The translations under genes were made by a program, and so were the position numbers. Positions 31,890-32,770 of a stretch of DNA of 32,770 nucleotides are shown here, in pieces. Every line of letters begins with the position of its first letter. Position 1 is the first letter of the stretch. The notes beneath the pieces were generated by a model. It saw nothing but the letters and a program-made list of their open reading frames with translations, searched no databases and had not been told where the DNA came from. This DNA is from Microbotryum silenes-acaulis (taxonomy: Eukaryota > Basidiomycota > Microbotryomycetes > Microbotryales > Microbotryaceae). The DNA is taken from the NCBI GenBank assembly GCA_003665825.1, contig QPFY01000047.1, forward strand, positions 1 to 32,770. The letters run 5' to 3'.

Positions 31890-32280
31890 CATGAGCTGTG
31901 TCTAACTGAGGCTTATCCAAAACTTTTTCCTGACCTTCCTCTGACTTTGATCCTCTGTAGCACTTGCAGCAGGGGAGCTGCTGGCCTGAGCCTGGGCATA
32001 ATGAAGCTATTACAACTTCACTAATCAGCCATTAGAAAGGCAACCAGGCAGTGTAGTCTCTGCATGAGCTAGAGGAAACTGACCCCTATTCACAGTTTTT
32101 CCTGACCTTCCTGTGCCTCCGGGCCTCTGTAGCACTTGCAGCAGGGGAGCTGCAGTGCTGGACTGGCCACAATAGAGCTATTACAAGCAGGGCTATTGAA
32201 ATATTTGAGGACTAGTCAGCTATTGGAGTACTTACATGAGCTGGCCCTACTAGCCCCTGTCCAAAGTGTTTTCTGATTGG
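31890..32280. repeat. 172-173 bp tandem repeat, about 2.3 copies
   Basis: Units start at CATGAGCT: 31890, 32063 and 32235 (periods 173 and 172). Units 1 and 2 share TTTTTCCTGACCTTCCT and TAGCACTTGCAGCAGGGGAG almost perfectly and are more diverged between those words. Unit 3 is cut short at the leader sequence. The repeat is not seen elsewhere in the window. Confidence 0.85.
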
Positions 32281-32313
32281 AGCTGGGCTGGCTCTGTGAA
32301 TACGGCACTACAG

Positions 32314-32712
32314 TATATAGGTACCATAGGTGGGGTACAGCCCAATTCCGGTTTACGTTTTGGATTAGAACCACAAATCCCCAGTGAAATTGAAAAGTCG
32401 CAGTGCACGGTCAATTGCTCGTGCACCGCTGAAATCCACTTTTTCGACGTTGAAGGGCGGCACAAGTCAAAAACTGCCAAATCGAGGTGCACGGTCAATT
32501 GCTCGTGCACTGCTGAAATCCACTTTTTCGACGTTGAAGGGCGGCACAAGTCAAAAACCGTCAAATCGAGGTGCACGGTCAATTGCTCGTGCACTGCTGA
32601 AATCCACTTTTTCGGCAAAACCGTCAAATCGAGGTGCACGGTCAATTGCTCGTGCACCGCTGAAATCCACTTTTTCGGCAAAACCGTCAAATTGAGGTGC
32701 ACGGTCAATTGC
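32314..32712. repeat. Telomere-adjacent leader and 84/63-bp array
   Basis: The leader 32314-32402 is identical to the one at 11450. Units measured from GTGCACGG start at 32403 and 32487 (84 bp), 32571 and 32634 (63 bp), and 32697 (16 bases, cut by the telomere). The 63-bp form lacks 21 bp of the 84-bp form. Each unit contains a 24-bp near-palindrome with 7-bp perfect arms (GTGCACG/CGTGCAC) around CAATTG. The last unit ends exactly at that centre. Confidence 0.9.
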
Positions 32713-32770
32713 GGGTTAGGGTTAGGGTTAGGGTTAGGGTTAGGGTTAGGGTTAGGGTTAGGGTTAGGGT
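32713..32770 (+). repeat. Telomere, (GGGTTA)n
   Basis: There are 58 bases of perfect GGGTTA repeats (nine full units plus four bases) to the end of the window. The G-rich strand runs outward, so this is the right end of a chromosome. TTAGGG repeats are shared by many fungi, animals and some protists. Confidence 0.98.

Larger units (their letters stand above)
31651..32313. other. Non-unit cap segment
   Basis: Base composition and word use change here: the TCGA/CTCGAC words of the units disappear, and CAGCAGGGGAGCTGC-type words appear. No long conserved frame is present. CATGTGAACxCCAAC occurs twice (31677 and 31741). The segment includes a tRNA-like promoter pair and a short tandem repeat, listed separately. 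It ends where the TATATAGGTACC leader begins. Confidence 0.75.

Noticed and set aside
32314..32712. CRISPR array
   Set aside because: This is a eukaryotic telomere context, and the whole 84/63-bp unit is repeated with no unique spacers.
1..32770. Subtelomeric RecQ-like helicase or reverse transcriptase
   Set aside because: I looked for helicase boxes (DEAH/DExH) and the YxDD or FADD context of polymerases in the plausible frames. The FAD words in MQALIFAD/SIFADV lack the surrounding motifs.

Overview
This window is the end of a eukaryotic chromosome. The last 58 bases are (GGGTTA)n telomere repeats running off the right edge. Everything inward is subtelomeric repeat DNA, and I find no intact gene I would defend as functional. 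The host is probably a fungus, possibly a basidiomycete. The reasons are the TTAGGG telomere, a CTCGAC/TCGA-rich composition, and short (79-102 nt) intron-like stretches with GT..AG ends and TTTGAC/CTCAC branch-like motifs. The species cannot be fixed from this sequence.

Layout: a partial unit (1-1354), then six tandem units of about 4.7-6.6 kb: U1 1355-6203, U2 6204-11292, U3 11293-17570, U4 17571-24200, U5 24201-28859, U6 28860-about 31650. The units alternate between type A (U1, U3, U5) and type B (U2, U4, U6), so the true period is a dimer of roughly 10-13 kb. U2 and U4 are near-identical over about 4.5 kb. The partial first unit plus the start of U1 closely matches the tail of U4 plus the start of U5 over about 2 kb. 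U4 is a B/A chimera. U3 has about 480 bp replaced by 1.4 kb that contains a copy of the telomere-adjacent repeat. U6 is cut off by the chromosome cap.

Inside the units lies a cassette of about 1.3-1.5 kb (ten module-bearing copies plus one truncated head) that carries the relic of an unrecognised protein-coding gene. In hand codon alignments of diverged copies, one frame has an excess of silent third-position changes over short stretches (about 30-35 codons). Each copy is broken by different stops and frameshifts. Ten copies also carry an intron-like element with conserved GT and AG ends, exactly 102 nt long in seven of them. A second short relic frame (CPQTKCRP...FTDDL) sits near the start of each unit.

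The cap (about 31651-32770) differs in composition. From left to right it holds a segment with a tRNA-type B box, 2.3 copies of a 172-173 bp tandem repeat, an 84/63-bp tandem array and the telomere. Telomere repeats begin at the centre of the 24-bp near-palindrome carried by every 84/63-bp unit. The same leader and array recur internally at 11450-12060, which points to exchange between chromosome ends or mobility of the cap sequence.
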